Below are positions 11,236 to 22,827 of a stretch of 64,000 nucleotides of DNA, one piece after another. Each line of letters opens with the position of its first letter. Positions within the stretch are counted from its first letter, which is position 1. Made by a program: the position numbers and the translations under genes. The stretch comes from Diplolepis rosae (taxonomy: Eukaryota > Arthropoda > Insecta > Hymenoptera > Diplolepididae): assembly GCA_030998225.1 (NCBI GenBank), contig JAPYXD010000555.1, positions 7,192,001 through 7,256,000 of the forward strand, in the 5' to 3' direction. The notes under the pieces were generated by a model. That model searched no databases. It was not told the DNA's origin and saw only the letters and a program-made list of their open reading frames with translations.

Positions 11236-12043
11236 AAATTTTTTTGTTTGAGATCAATGAATAAAATATGACGAATCCAGCACTTTTCGATTCCACGCAA
11301 AAGACGCCTGAGAAAATCCCCTCTAGAGCCGCCAGTTTTTTTCGTAAAAAAAAATATGTTTTTACAAATTTCAAAGCTATAATAAAATAATGCCAAAATT
11401 AAAAAATGATGCGATTAATTTATCACCTTCAAAAAAATTAAAAAAAAAGACTCATTTTCGGACATCCAAAGGGTTTCCTCCCCTTGAAATACAGTTTCTT
11501 AATAGTATTGTGAATTTCATATCATTTTCTGTAACATTTTCAACTTAATAATTTCGTAAATTTTAGAACATTTCTAACATGGGTACATTATGGCAGTGCG
11601 TTATTTGTCCAAGATGCACGATAAACGCGACTTCCGTGCATGTAGAGCGGGCGTAAAGTGTGACATGGCCGCACAACGACGGTGACGCATGCGCACTTTG
11701 AGAGTGGGACGGAATTACACATTCACGCCCGTATCAGCGGGCGGGAATGAGCTTACTGACCGCTTACGAAGCTTGCATCCGTTACCATTATCGGGCATGT
11801 GTACCATTTTCAACTTTTTGAAAAATTCGATTCGTGGCTCACTTCAAGTTTCACCTGTCGTAATAAAATATGGAATTTTGAAAGCTGAAAACAGGTAATA
11901 ATTTTCATATATGCATGCTTCCACCTTTGAGACACTTGTTTATCGTCTTGTTTACCGTGCATTTAGACAAAAAATATCGTGTGTGGCAAGGGCTTCATTG
12001 GTCAATCCCCACTCGCGTGATTCCGACACTCGCTTCGCTCATT
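11236..12043. other. No gene seen; partly shared with 55690-55830
   Basis: The sequence from about 11670 (cgacggtgacgcatgcgca, more GC-rich) aligns with 55693-55825 in unit 2. The rest has no recognisable coding or RNA signal. The ORF at 11689 is unsupported. Confidence 0.4.
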
Positions 12044-12799
12044 CCTGCTGCTAGTAAAAAGATAGAAATAATATCCTTTTGAATCTTTATCGTAGAAGAA
12101 AGTAGAGATCATTTATCCACTTCTATCTCTTTTTCATTCTAAATTCAAGTCTATCTTTTCTAATAACTACTTTTCTACCCATTTCAGTCCTTTATCTATC
12201 ATCCTTAATCTTTTTCTATCTCTTCGTCAATCTAAATTCACGCCTATCTTTTTCAATCTCCCCTTTTCTATCTCATTCTATTCTACATCTATCAACGTAA
12301 ATTTTTTTCTATCTCTTCGTTAATCTTAATTCACATCAATTTTCTTCAATCTCCTTTTTTCTATCTCATTCTATCTTTTATCTATCAAAGTCAATCTTCA
12401 TCTATCTTTTTGCCAATCTAGTCTCTTATTATCTCTTCTTACAAAAAAAGAAGATCAGTCCACTACTAAGATATTTTATATTCTTTTTCTATGAAGATGT
12501 TTATATTTTATGGCCAATGAAGTACTAGTCTTCCCCTATGTAAAATGGATACAATACTTTTTATAGAGGAAAAGATTGATACTACTTCATTCAGCGGATA
12601 GACTGAGGGATAGGAAAAGATAGATATTACCAAACATAAGAATAGAAAAAGATAGATATTCCTGGTCACTCTGGATAAGTGCAGATAGAAAAATATAGAG
12701 TTTTGGGGATGCAAAGTGATGGGTTGGGAGGGATAGAAATGTTCTATCTCTACCCATCCCCCAGTTCCTATCTTTTTCAATCTTTTTACTTCCAGCAGG
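12044..12799. mobile_element. Foldback element with pyrimidine-rich 93-bp tandem repeats
   Basis: The ends cctgctgctagtaaaaagat and atctttttacttccagcagg... are an inverted pair. The left half is strongly pyrimidine-rich and the right half purine-rich (agatagaaaaa), as expected for a snap-back structure. In unit 2 only the right tip remains (about 55835-55850). No coding sequence. Confidence 0.65.
12121..12435 (+). repeat. 93-bp tandem repeat (ctatctctttttcaatct-rich)
   Basis: Units start at 12121 (ttctatctctttttcattct), 12214 (ttctatctcttcgtcaatct) and about 12307 (ttctatctcttcgttaatct), giving a period of 93 bp over about 3.3 units. Confidence 0.7.
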
Positions 12800-13206
12800 G
12801 ATGCATCAAACTTAACGCTTGTGCGAGATTAACCAACTTGTCGCCCTTGCCACACAATATACTATTATTGCACACATCAATTTACGTACGAAGCGAATTT
12901 CTTGAGATATTTTGATATCTCCAGATAAGAAAAACTCACCCTGTATACTCCATAATTCTTATTCTGCAACCCACTCGTGGCCACTCTGTATGTCTCTTGT
13001 TTGAAATTTCAAAATATTTTGTACATTCCCGTTAAAAAATAGTAACTGGTGCAGATTTTGATACGCTTCCTTCCTTTTTATCACCCGATTTATATAGTTC
13101 TTTTTAAGCAGTGGTCTGTCAGTCTACATCGGTCGGCAAGAAAGATCTATAATTCACGATTTTTACCTCTTTCTCAAATTTATAAATTAATTGACTATAA
13201 TTGCAG

Positions 13207-16200
13207 ATAAAAGAAGGAAAATTGAATTAAGGGCTCTGGAATACATCAATATTCTTGTTTCTTTATGGAGAATGATTTCTGATGAAGAATATTACATATT
13301 ATGCCTTGGAGCCTTGATCAAATCAAATTTGATCTTTCTTACTACTCAATGTTCTAAGAATCTGAATCCAATTAAAGATATTGGCGTTTTGACTGGAATG
13401 AATGATCCGTCAGATACTCCAAAAAGAATTCTGAGCGGTATACAACCACTTCGTAACGATTCGGAATTTACTATTCTAGTGGTGAGTATTTTCACATAAC
13501 ACTGGAGAATTTGATCTTAATATATTTTATGTGCCTCCGGCGCGTAAACTCGTATAAAATAGAATATGTGCCAATGCACACAATTCGGGTGATTACGAGA
13601 CTCGCTTAAAATGCTCACAGGACTGATCGCGCCTTGGCTTCGATTTCCTACTAGCATTATCGCCCGTCGCGTAATAACCCTCATTATGCGCCTAGGCACA
13701 TAATATACTATTAAATTTAAACATCTGAACGTTGTTGAACACTCATAACGTAAAAAATTTCATTTTTCTTTAGTTGGACAGGAATATTGAGCTACCATCG
13801 TCTATAAGGATAGGTGTCGTGACTACTCCCATCCATGAGATAGATAGATATGGAGTATTCTTAGGTTGGAGCAAACAGGTAAAAATATAGGACTGCACAA
13901 AGAAAAATAAGCTTGTTATAGCAGCAAATATCATGTTTTCTGAGTTTGCTGTTTTTACAGCTTGAATTTCTGCAGATTTTTAGAATTTAATTTATATAGG
14001 TAAATGATTAGCTTTAGATGAAGAAAAATGGAAATTCGGAGAGTATATGAATTATTAATGCGAAAAGGCGAAAAGGCGATAGTCGGACGGGGCGAAGTCT
14101 GGAGAGTACGGCGGGTGCGATAATATTTCCCAATTCAATGCTTTTAATGTGTTCTTCACATGGTGAAAGCCATTATTTTTTCCGCTTCGGGTTCTCGAAA
14201 TAAATCCATTTTTCGTCCCCCATGACAATTCGATACAGAAAAGATTTCCTTTCAAACCGTTGAAGCAACATTTCACAAATGGTTTTTCAATTTTGCATTT
14301 GTCTATCGTTCAGTTAGTGTGGTACCCATTTTCCATACTTTTGGATTTTTCCCATGGCTTTTGAACGTTGGCAAATTGCTCCTCGGGTCACATTTAGTGT
14401 TTGTGCCAATTTTTGTTGCGATTGGGTTGGGTCTTCATTCAATAACGCTTGCAATTCCTCGTCTTCGAACTTTTTCGCTGCACCAGGATGTTCATTGTCT
14501 GTTAAATCGAAATCTCCACTTTTAAATTGACCAAACCATGTCTCACATGTTCTAATCACTGGAGCATGTTCACCATAAGTTTCTACCAGCAATCGATGAG
14601 CTTCAACTGCTTTTTTCTTTTGATGAAATAAGAAAATCAACGAATGCCGCAAATGCGATTTACTTGGAACTAAACTCGACGTATTCACTGAGGTAAACAA
14701 CTATGATGCTATTATTTTGGCAGAATGTAATTGTGTATTTTTGAAGGTTATTGTCCATAGAAAAATATGACATAGATGCTAAATCATAGAAATGTATACA
14801 TATCTCTATCGACATCTATAAGTAAAACCGGCAAATTTTAAATAACAACCCTGGTATTTAACTTCTGTTAAAAATATCATTATATTTTCACGGTCATGAA
14901 ATGTTTTACAGATGACTAATTACAATAGAAAAAACTTCTGAGTATAAGTTTCACATTTTTTTATGTAGGGGTCAATATAGGAATTTACGTAGGTTATATA
15001 TATATAGGTTATACAGTGATTCGAGAATTTTATCTTATATAAAAATTTATATCTGAAATTCCTTCACGCAGAAGAATACGTTCCTATGTAGATTACCATA
15101 TGGGTTCCTTTATGGGGATTTACAGTACAAAACTTCGTAACATTTTCTTTTGTTCTTTAGTAATCATTCCTACTGACTTTTTATTTTTAGAACTAGAGAT
15201 GATAATAACTGTTTTAAGCATATTCAGTTGATAACTATAATGTATTGATGTTTTGTGGACAGTATAGACACTTCTTTCCGTAAGAGGGATTCTTAATATA
15301 GTTTATTTTATCATTTGCGTGATCTAGTTCTAATTACATTATTGATTTAATCTCTGCTATCACTACCCAGTAAGAAGACTTGGATTGAATAGAATTAACA
15401 AAATTAATTCCATTTAATACCTGATTTTTCCTTTGTGTCTTATTCTGTTAGTGGTAAAGAAAAAAAGCATAATCCAATTTATGTTAATTAACCTAGAAAA
15501 AAAAAGCAAGTGAATCAAAGGGAATTAAAAAATACGAGAATGCGAAGAAAATAATAGAAATTTCATTCTAATTGGTGGAATTAAAATAAATTTTTTGTCA
15601 CGCAAACAAATATTTGAACAATAATTTCAATTTTTTGATGACTGGAAATTAAGGGTGAGAAAGTGAAAGATGAAAATACTGTGAACACGTTTCTTTATCA
15701 AACCTTTTTAATAAGTTATATTTCCACTGTTATTTAACCAACACTTTCTTATCAAGTTGACGTTTGAAAGATATTCAATTTTTTATATATTTATTTATAA
15801 CTTTCTAAAATGTATGAGGTTCATTTGATTTGTACCTAGAATTCATAAGAATAAAATACCTACGAAACAAATTTCAAAAATTGGAATTAAAAGTACACAA
15901 TTTCTCCTCAATATAAAGTAGAATTCGTCCAAATTAAATGTTTCAAATTTATATTCCGGAAAAAAGAATCAAAAGCAGTTTCATACACTTATTGATTTCA
16001 AGAACTGGGATGAATTAAATAAACCTATAACGTATTCTTCCTCACGGAATACAAAACAATGTAATATAGATAATCTTTGCCGGAACTAGAACGAATTAAA
16101 CAAAATAAAAATATTCAAAGAATTTGAAAATCTTTCTGTGGAAAAAAGACGCTTTCGACTGCGCTGTGATTCGGTTGCCGGTCGAAAAATTTCGAACCCA

Positions 16201-16929
16201 ACTAATTAATTTGAAAATAAAAATATATTCTGCTTCATGGAATTTAACGAAAATGATAGTACGCTTCGTGAATAGAACAGAATTAAGATTTACAAAAAAC
16301 CTATTCCCGCTATGTAAATTGGACTTCAGGGAAAAATCATCATGTACTTATTAAGGAAAATAAAAAAATCATTACTTTCACGTTAAACTGTGAAATTTTA
16401 AATTCTATTCAATTCAAGCCTTCTTACTGGGCAGATCAACTACGATGTGACATTAGTACTAGAAAGTAATATTAAGTCAGTACGACGTGATTAATAAACT
16501 ATATAAGAAATCATAGAAATTTCAAACTCCTAAATTATAAAATTTTTGTATCTTTGATATCTATTAATAGAAAGGCAGGATTAAAAAACCGTTTCAATAC
16601 AAAAATGAGGAAAAATTGTTGTTGGTCAATGGAGTCCAGGGCTATCGTGAAGATGAAGTAAGTATTACTTTATCTACTTGTGTTATTTATGAAGAATCAA
16701 TAACGAACAGCTTTTAATATTTTAGTTTCCCCCAAGCAGTATTGCAATTCAGGGTAGGAACATCATAGGATTTACTTGTTTGGAGGCCCAAAAAAATGTC
16801 GATGAAAACGGGATGGGGCGAGAAAAAACAACTACTCGTGAAAGAAAAATTGAGTTTTCTAAAACTCGCCTTGCGGATTATACAAACGTTAATTTATTGC
16901 TTCGTGAAGGTAAATGTGTATACATATAA
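13207..16929 (+). CDS. Module B: catalytically dead S1 serine protease homologue
   Basis: Coding exons are 13207-13481 (phase 1 entry after ttgcag), 13774-13878, 16571-16657 and 16726-16929, each with GT donor and AG acceptor and phase 0 joins. Exon 1 encodes LCLGALIKSNLIFLTTQC, keeping the 15-residue Cys42-Cys58 spacing with Gln at the His57 position. The exon 1-2 junction (SEFTILV|LDRNIELPSSIRI) resembles NDIALLxL...SxxVxPI with Asp102 replaced by Glu. Exon 2 ends FLGWSKQ (GWG motif altered). The last exon begins FPPSSIAIQGRNIIGF, where GDSGGPLVxxGxxxGI is expected, with Pro at Ser195. With the leader exon the product would be about 242 residues. It is conserved with B' at 56258 (three replacements and four silent changes in exon 1 by hand count). 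No signal peptide of its own is visible. Confidence 0.6.
13522..13711. mobile_element. MITE family E (ends ATTATGTGCC), short copy
   Basis: Ends atattttatgtgcc and ggcacataatatactatt form an inverted repeat. B' lacks it (aatatattttaaatttaaac near 56570), so it entered the B intron after the duplication. Internal CpG-rich words (aattcgggtgattacgagac, aataaccctcattatgcgcc) recur in copies at 48196-50133, 56746-57139 and 61919-62480. Confidence 0.75.
14055..14720 (-). pseudogene. mariner transposase, internally deleted
   Basis: The minus-strand ORF 14700-14314 encodes a mariner N-terminus (KKKAVEAHRLLVETYGEHAP, TCETWFGQFKSGDFDL, FEDEELQALLNEDP, GKWVPH). The C-terminal ORF 14276-14055 retains HPPYSPDFAPSDYRLF, the third catalytic Asp block of DD34D mariners. 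The first Asp block is frameshifted (GTKNGF for GDEKWI) and the second is deleted. The mariner is absent from the same intron of B'. Confidence 0.85.
15366..16431. mobile_element. Non-coding TIR element in the B intron (CCCAGTAAGAAG ends)
   Basis: The end cccagtaagaagacttggat is matched in inverse by attcaagccttcttactggg. The interior repeats aattaaat/aaataaac words and has no convincing ORF. B' carries a shorter version at 59577-60421, so the element predates the duplication and lost internal segments. Confidence 0.65.
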
Positions 16930-17276
16930 TTTTTCGGGAATTAATTTGATGAAGGCATGGATGGCTTGCCCATACATTTTTTTTTTCGAAAAACAACATG
17001 GTATAAAATATCCACAAATTTTAGCCCTGTTATGATTTTCCTATAAATCAATGATTTGAAGAAACCGTAAAATCATAGAGAAATCATTATAAGAATATTT
17101 GCATCGCTTGTCGATTTTCTTATAAATATATCTTACATATTCATTACAACTAATTTCTGCGTATCCCTGTAAATGTAAAATGTTAGCTACGTGCGATTTT
17201 ACATGAAAATTGTGAAAGCGTCATTGTTGGCGTCATCTTTTTTTAAAATTTATATATTAAATATTATCATGTACAG
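16930..17276 (+). other. Short B-to-C interval, no leader exon seen
   Basis: This 347-bp interval was read for a signal-peptide exon ending in phase 1 before a GT. The only ATG run of note is at about 17203 (MKIVKASLLASSFF), present in both copies, but it has no donor in the needed phase and runs to a stop at the acceptor. The interval is highly similar to 60918-61261. Confidence 0.55.
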
Positions 17277-19866
17277 GTAAAAATTATTATGTCACCCTCA
17301 CCGATGACGATTACTTTAATTTCGTTGTTTCATTATGGGCAAAAGAACATAATCCAAATGAAAATAATCCAGAGAATAATGAACAAAAAAAATTCCACCT
17401 CTTATGTCTCGGAGCCTTAGCGGATCCAACGTCGGTCCTTGTTAATGCTGATTGTCATACTGAAATGTGCAAATACCCTTTAGATGACATTGGAATCTTA
17501 ACTAGAAGCACGATGCCCGATCATCCTTTACCAGAAACCAAAGTTTTTAAACGTTCGTACTTATTACGTAACGCTTCAAAATATTATATGCTAGATGTGA
17601 GTAGTTTTACACAAAATTAAGGAATTTAAACTTGAATTACATGAATTTTAATAATTTTTCCAAATCACTTCAGTCGATTATGTCGATAATTAGAAGAGTG
17701 TATCACTCACCGTGATAACGGAACTCTACTATATCGACTTTATCAACCTGTAATTTAGAATTAATTTAACGTCATTTAAGGTAGTACTATCGGTACCTAG
17801 CTAATTAAATGAATACTTTTTCTCATTTGCTTCACGTAGTATCTAAATTTGTCAACGTTGCATAAGAAAGCGACTATTCATGTGTGTATAGCAGATGACT
17901 TCTTACGATACGTGAATGGCGCGCGCTTTCACTTATTCTGCGACGTTGCCGCATCTATTTTACCGCCGTCGGTTACTGGAGAAAAATTATATTTTTGCTT
18001 ACTTAATTGGATTTTGCTACGCTTACACGTATCCAATTGCGATGTTTTAACTTGCAAAATGATGCTTATATTATCAATCAATGCACCAGTCATTTTTATT
18101 GAAATCTGAACGGTAGTTATGGCAGGATTTGTAAATGAGCTCGGTTTCCCATAAGGTTAGGTTTTACTCATCTCAAAATGCAATTACTAATTACTCCTCT
18201 CCAGTGTACCCTAGGTCCTCTAAAATTTATTGTAACTGAGTCATTTCTGGTCTAATGTTCACCAGTGATTTCGGTTTTATCAATATCTGAACGGTATTTC
18301 CATTTACGACAGTACTACCTTAAGACTAGATGGAATTTTTCAATATAAATTGGAAAAATTTTCTGTGAAAAAAATAACATTCAACCGGGCATCGAAAGGT
18401 CCTAGGCTCGATACCCAGCGGAGTGCAAGCGTTCTTTTTTTCACAGAAAATTTTTCCAATTTATATTGAATTTTAATATATTTTCTAATACAGTCAGGCC
18501 TCGTCTATTGGGACAACTCCGAATCAAATAGCCCTCGTTTATCGGGACGCGGCAGGGGCTCCCACCTAATAGGGCTCGTTTGAGGGGAAGCGTTTGATTG
18601 GTCCGTCGAGTCAACCGCGGTCACCGCTGTGTCATCGCAATTTGTTGACGCATCGCGTGACTTTTCAATAGTGGGGGTAAGAGGAACGATCGAGCGTCTC
18701 GATAGACGAGTCTCTAATTTTCCGATAAACGAGTCCCGAATGTATAACATTCGAAATTTTTTCAATACTTGAAATATAAAAAATTTATTATGTTTTAGTT
18801 GAAGAAAGAATTCCATTTTTCATCACGTATAAGAGTAGATTGGTATAAGAGAGATATTACTGAAAAAAATAATGGAGTTTTGATAGGATGGAATAAGGTG
18901 AAAATTAAAAATTGGTATAATTGGCAGTCTGTCAGAACTTGATCAATGCTCCTCTACTACTTTTTTATAAAGCTCTTGGCATAACTTCTTACTCTTTAAA
19001 ATTAAAATAATGACATTATTGTTGTTTGTTGTTATTGTTGTTATTGTTGTCACACTGTCTGTTATCGTAGCTAATTATCAGTCATTGGAATGGCAAAATT
19101 TTCAAAGAAACGGGAATGAAACTTTCAAATGCATTTTAATGCCTGGGCTGATGTTGTATTGGTCCAGTACTACTTCCCAATAATGGCACTTCCTAGTTGA
19201 TCTAATTATAACACCTTCAAGTATTACTCTCCAAATTCTTTCGAATGAATTGTCTCTTTAATGGTAATTTTTACGCGAAAAATTTTCAGAACACTGATTT
19301 AATTTCTATCATGATTAGATCAATTGATCTAGACAAAAGTGTCAATACAGGAAAGTAGGACTCGGCCAGTACAATATCAGTACTGAACTTCAGCATATCA
19401 TAAAAATGTTGATCTTCTAAACTATGAAAATTGTATTTTGATATGTTTTAATAGGAAGGTCCAGTAAAAGAAAGCTTCTATTGTGAAAGTAAAGTACACA
19501 CACACATCCCTTTGTCACAGATAAAAAATATATCAAATGTAAGTATCATTATCTGCCTCTATTCTTCAAGAAGAAGTCAATAACTAAAAGCTATTAATAT
19601 TTTAGTTTCCCCTGGGCAGTCTTGCAATAATGGGTAAGTACTTCAGAGCAAGTACTATCACTGAAGTAACAAGAAGCATTGATGAGGAATGCGGGCTTTT
19701 GAAGTTTACAAAAACTCCATCTAATAAGTTTATATGGACATTTAAATATCAACAACGAGACTCCGGAAGTGTGAGAATGTTGTTTCGCAAAAAAGAAGAT
19801 TTAATCCAGGATATGAAAAGCAAATGTGAAGTGGGTTCGTCCTCGAAAAAAATCCGCTTGGATTAG
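17277..19866 (+). CDS. Module C: catalytically dead S1 serine protease homologue
   Basis: Coding exons are 17277-17596 (phase 1 entry), 18799-18897, 19455-19538 and 19606-19866. Exon 1 has LCLGALADPTSVLVNADC, again 15 residues between the cysteines, with Asp at His57, and ends in SKYYMLD, where Lys replaces Asp102. Exon 2 ends VLIGWNK (GWG altered). The last exon starts FPLGSLAIMGKYF, with Leu at the Ser195 position. The predicted product with a leader is about 273 residues. A unique charged insert (asparagine/glutamate-rich, KEHNPNENNPENNEQKK) follows SLWA in exon 1. A poly(A) signal lies 77 bp past the stop. The module starts only about 350 bp after the stop of B, and no leader exon or promoter is seen between them. 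Confidence 0.6.
17780..18319. mobile_element. TTAA-flanked MITE (GGTAGTACTATCG ends) in C intron
   Basis: TTAA at 17776-17779 and 18320-18323 brackets inverted ends ggtagtactatcg and cgacagtactacc. C' has the empty site catttaaggctaaatgg (near 61760), which proves the insertion and its TTAA target. It is a piggyBac-type non-autonomous element, and the ORF at 17849 inside it is unlikely to be a gene. Confidence 0.8.
18339..18470. mobile_element. Hairpin element with 35-bp arms around a tRNA-like 3' half
   Basis: Arms ttcaatataaattggaaaaa... and its exact complement to 18470 enclose about 60 bp that includes ggtcctaggctcgataccc. This resembles the T-arm/B box of a tRNA, though no complete cloverleaf is present. 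The orthologous copy is 61779-61910. Confidence 0.55.
18491..18741. mobile_element. Tigger/pogo-like MITE
   Basis: The left end cagtcaggcctcgtctattg and right end ...ccgataaacgagtcccgaatg are imperfect inverted copies. They have the cagt-x-ggcctcgtttatcgg style of pogo/Tigger-type ends. It is shared with C' (62486-62740), so it predates the duplication. The minus-strand ORF 18505-18816 runs across it and into the exon of C, and is not real. Confidence 0.6.
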
Positions 19867-19942
19867 AAATCAAAATGGAAGTAGTGTTTACTCAAACTTT
19901 ATTTTTATCTAAACTGTTTGCAAAATTATTTGATTGTATCCC

Positions 19943-19948
19943 AATAAA
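19943..19948 (+). terminator. Poly(A) signal AATAAA of module C
   Basis: AATAAA lies 77 bp after the stop codon of C in tgtatcccaataaacaattt. It is conserved in C' at 63921-63926. Confidence 0.65.
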
Positions 19949-20884
19949 CAATTTCGTTGAAGAAAGAAAATCATTTTTTGAGTCTGTTATTTAATTTCTG
20001 TAGCATAATATTATGCCTCATCATTGTTAAAAAAATTTGTTTTCGATTTCGAATGAAAAAGGCAACTCAATTTATTCAAGGCTCCATCGACATTCAGGAA
20101 CACATTCTCATCATGACAAGCACGCTTCGTGTTCGATTTTCATTATACATTTCTGTAACTTTCTAAAAAATGGCATGATTAAAATAATCTTCTTTTATCA
20201 AATATCTTAATAAGGAAAAACAATCGTAGACTATATTTGAATAAACGATTTTGTATTTTATCGCATATTTCGTATCTCAAGTGGATTTTTCAATGCATAT
20301 AAACGTAAAAGAAAGATCAAGGTATGTTTATCTGCTATGGAAAATCTATTTGAGTTATTGATTAAAGAATGTGAAGGACGAAAAGAATTGAACAAAGTCA
20401 AGTCAATGACATGCTCTTAAAAAGATAATAATAATTTTGTTCTCAATATTTTAAATTTACAGAAACTTAAAAACTTTTAATTGCGATGTTATATTGATAT
20501 GATTAACAATTATCATTTACGTAGGGAATGTTTTTACGTGTTTCTGTATTTTATTCCGGATTTACTCATGCATACATAAATATACGTAAAAATGTAAATA
20601 ATGGATAATAAATTATTATTCACTGGGATAAGTGTTGTGTTACAACTAGTCTGGCTTTTCACAGATCAATTTTTTAAAACTAAAGTAGTTTTATTTCAGG
20701 CGATAATCAAATTAAGTAATATTTAAATGACTCAAATCAAGAAAGGAGATTTCTGAATTCAAACATTATTTCTAAACTTAAAATTTAAAGAATTAAATTT
20801 CGAACTCAACTATCTAATTATTTCTAAACAATCAAAACTCTAATATAGATCATTTATGATCTCTGAAATGTTATTTATAATCTA

Positions 20885-21257
20885 ACTTAATTTCCCCGTC
20901 AAAAGAAGCGGAAAAAATGTCGATATAATTTGAACAAAATGGCACCTCTGTAAGTCGAAATCATTTCGGCCGACAAAATCTGTTTCTTGCAATATTTCTG
21001 TCCAACATCCTCTATAACTCGAATAGATAACGTATAAACCTCTGTAAGTCGAAATATGAAAACAATACAACTATGTGTAAAGATAATTGAACATCCGTAG
21101 TCGTTAGTATTTCAGCATGAATAAAATGTGTAACCTCTATAACTCGAAGTACATTTATTCTCACCTCTATACCTCGAAGTCTTTCTAACTCGAAACCTCC
21201 CCAACTCGAAGTAATTCGGCTGCATCTTGAGTTTCGAGTTAAAGAGGTTTTACTGTA
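20885..21257. mobile_element. pogo/Tigger-like element fragment with reiterated acctctataactcgaa motif
   Basis: The right end gagttaaagaggttttactgta, read on the other strand, is tacagtaaaacctctttaac, a typical pogo/Tigger-type terminus. Upstream, variants of acctctgtaagtcgaaat and cctctataactcgaagt occur at least six times. No transposase is left. Confidence 0.6.
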
Positions 21258-21591
21258 CTTGTTTTGGAACTCCGAAATCCAGCTTTACAGAAAAAAAGTC
21301 TAATGTGGATATGTTAATATATTTTTTATACTCATTTACTAAAATATTATATGTGTAATGATTGACAATGAACTTCTAATATTGAAATAAATTAAAAATT
21401 AAATGCATCATATTATATGCTAAAATTTTAAGTGTAATATCGTCAAGGAAATGGATTTCTTTAAAATATTAGGTTTCCTAGAAACAATTTTTATCCGCAT
21501 AACCTTATTTTTCATTGCTTCTTACGATCGAAGCATTATAAATTTATTAATTTGTAATGCTTTGAACTATCACAGGGTTATCAGTCGTCTT

Positions 21592-22431
21592 TTTACATTC
21601 TCATCATGGATGAAAAGGTATTGGTTTTATGTGAAAAATGACTTTCGAAATTTTCATCAAATCTTTACGTTTTGAGACCCCCTGAGTCAGAAAAAACGGT
21701 TTTCACGAAAGTGTCTGTCTGTCTGTCTGTAGTGGGTCGTGTGAGGCATAACTCTCGATAGAATTATCAGATTGAATTGAGCTTTGGCACACTATATCGG
21801 AGCCGAAAAAGTAAGGACAAGTTCGTTAACCAGCCATATCCAATCAAAATTGAGGGATTGAGCACTACTTTTGTGTTTTTGAAAATAACTTTTTGAAAAA
21901 ATCAAAAATTTCAATACTGGTTTTTGATAGTGCTCATAAATCTCTACAAATTATCCTGACAACATTTTTTGATTAAATCAAAATTAGAAATGTTACAGCA
22001 TATTCAAATTCGAAAAAAATCAATATCAAAATTCCATTTTCCAGTTAAATTATACGAGATACGAAAAAACGTTATTATACAATATTATTTTCTACATAAA
22101 GATCTTCAAATTTGAATTGTGACATTTTTTCATAAGATGCATATTTTTCTTTTTAATTTGAAAAAAATGCTATTGAAATTCCAAAATTCAATTTTTTAGA
22201 CAAAATATGTAAGATACAAAAAAAACGTTTAGATGGAAAATTGTTTGACTGAATGAGGTCTACAATTTCTCATTAACACATTTTGGGACAGGATGTATAT
22301 TTTATGTTTTGATTTTCAATATTAAAAAATTCGATTTTTTTCACCAAAATATGTGAGATACGAAATAAGCGTTGTTCTGCAAAATCGTTTCCTTAAATAA
22401 TGTCTACGATTGTTTTTCCTTTTTGAGATAT
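21592..22431 (+). repeat. Dispersed repeat R1, copy c (most complete end)
   Basis: Starts tttacattctcatcatggat, includes a (gtct)4 microsatellite at about 21712, then the four 150-bp units to about 22431. The ORF 21451-21675 overlaps its start and is not supported. Confidence 0.7.
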
Positions 22432-22827
22432 TTGGAAGAAAATAAATAAATTATTTTAATCATGTAATTTATTAAAAAGTTACTGAAATGTATACAGAAA
22501 ATCGAGCGCGAAGCATGAGTGTTATGATGAGAATGTGTTTCTTAAGGCCGATAGAGCCTTAAGTAAATTGAATTTCCTTTTTCACTTAAACTGAAAAAGA
22601 AATTTAGTGAATTTGAGAAAATGATTTAATAGTGAAAGAATTTGTTTGACAGTCAATAGTCTGTTTTTTGAGTGTACTATTATAATTCAAAAATTTCATT
22701 TCTGAAACAAATTATATGAGTTACGTAAAAAAACTTAGAAATGGAAAATTATTTGTCTAAATGAGATCTACAAATTCTCATTAGGATATTTTTTTTAAAA
22801 CACATTCAAAAATGAAATAAGTAAATA

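Larger units (their letters stand above)
20045..22604. mobile_element. Composite foldback region downstream of C
   Basis: 20045-20290 and 22380-22604 are inverted copies (for example acacattctcatcatgacaa on the left, its complement near 22530). Between them lie a Tigger-like end, AT-rich sequence and R1 copy c. Unit 2 retains the outer tip at the window end (63977-64000), so the element was present before the duplication. Confidence 0.6.

Noticed and set aside
17203..17276. ATG start MKIVKASLLASSFF as a leader for C
   Set aside because: No phase-1 donor follows and the frame hits a stop at the acceptor, in both units.
17849..18109. 86-residue ORF in the C intron
   Set aside because: Lies wholly inside a TTAA-flanked MITE that is absent from C'.
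20885..21257. CRISPR-like array of acctctataactcgaa words
   Set aside because: Spacing is irregular, the words are diverged and they adjoin a pogo/Tigger-type terminus in a eukaryotic genome.
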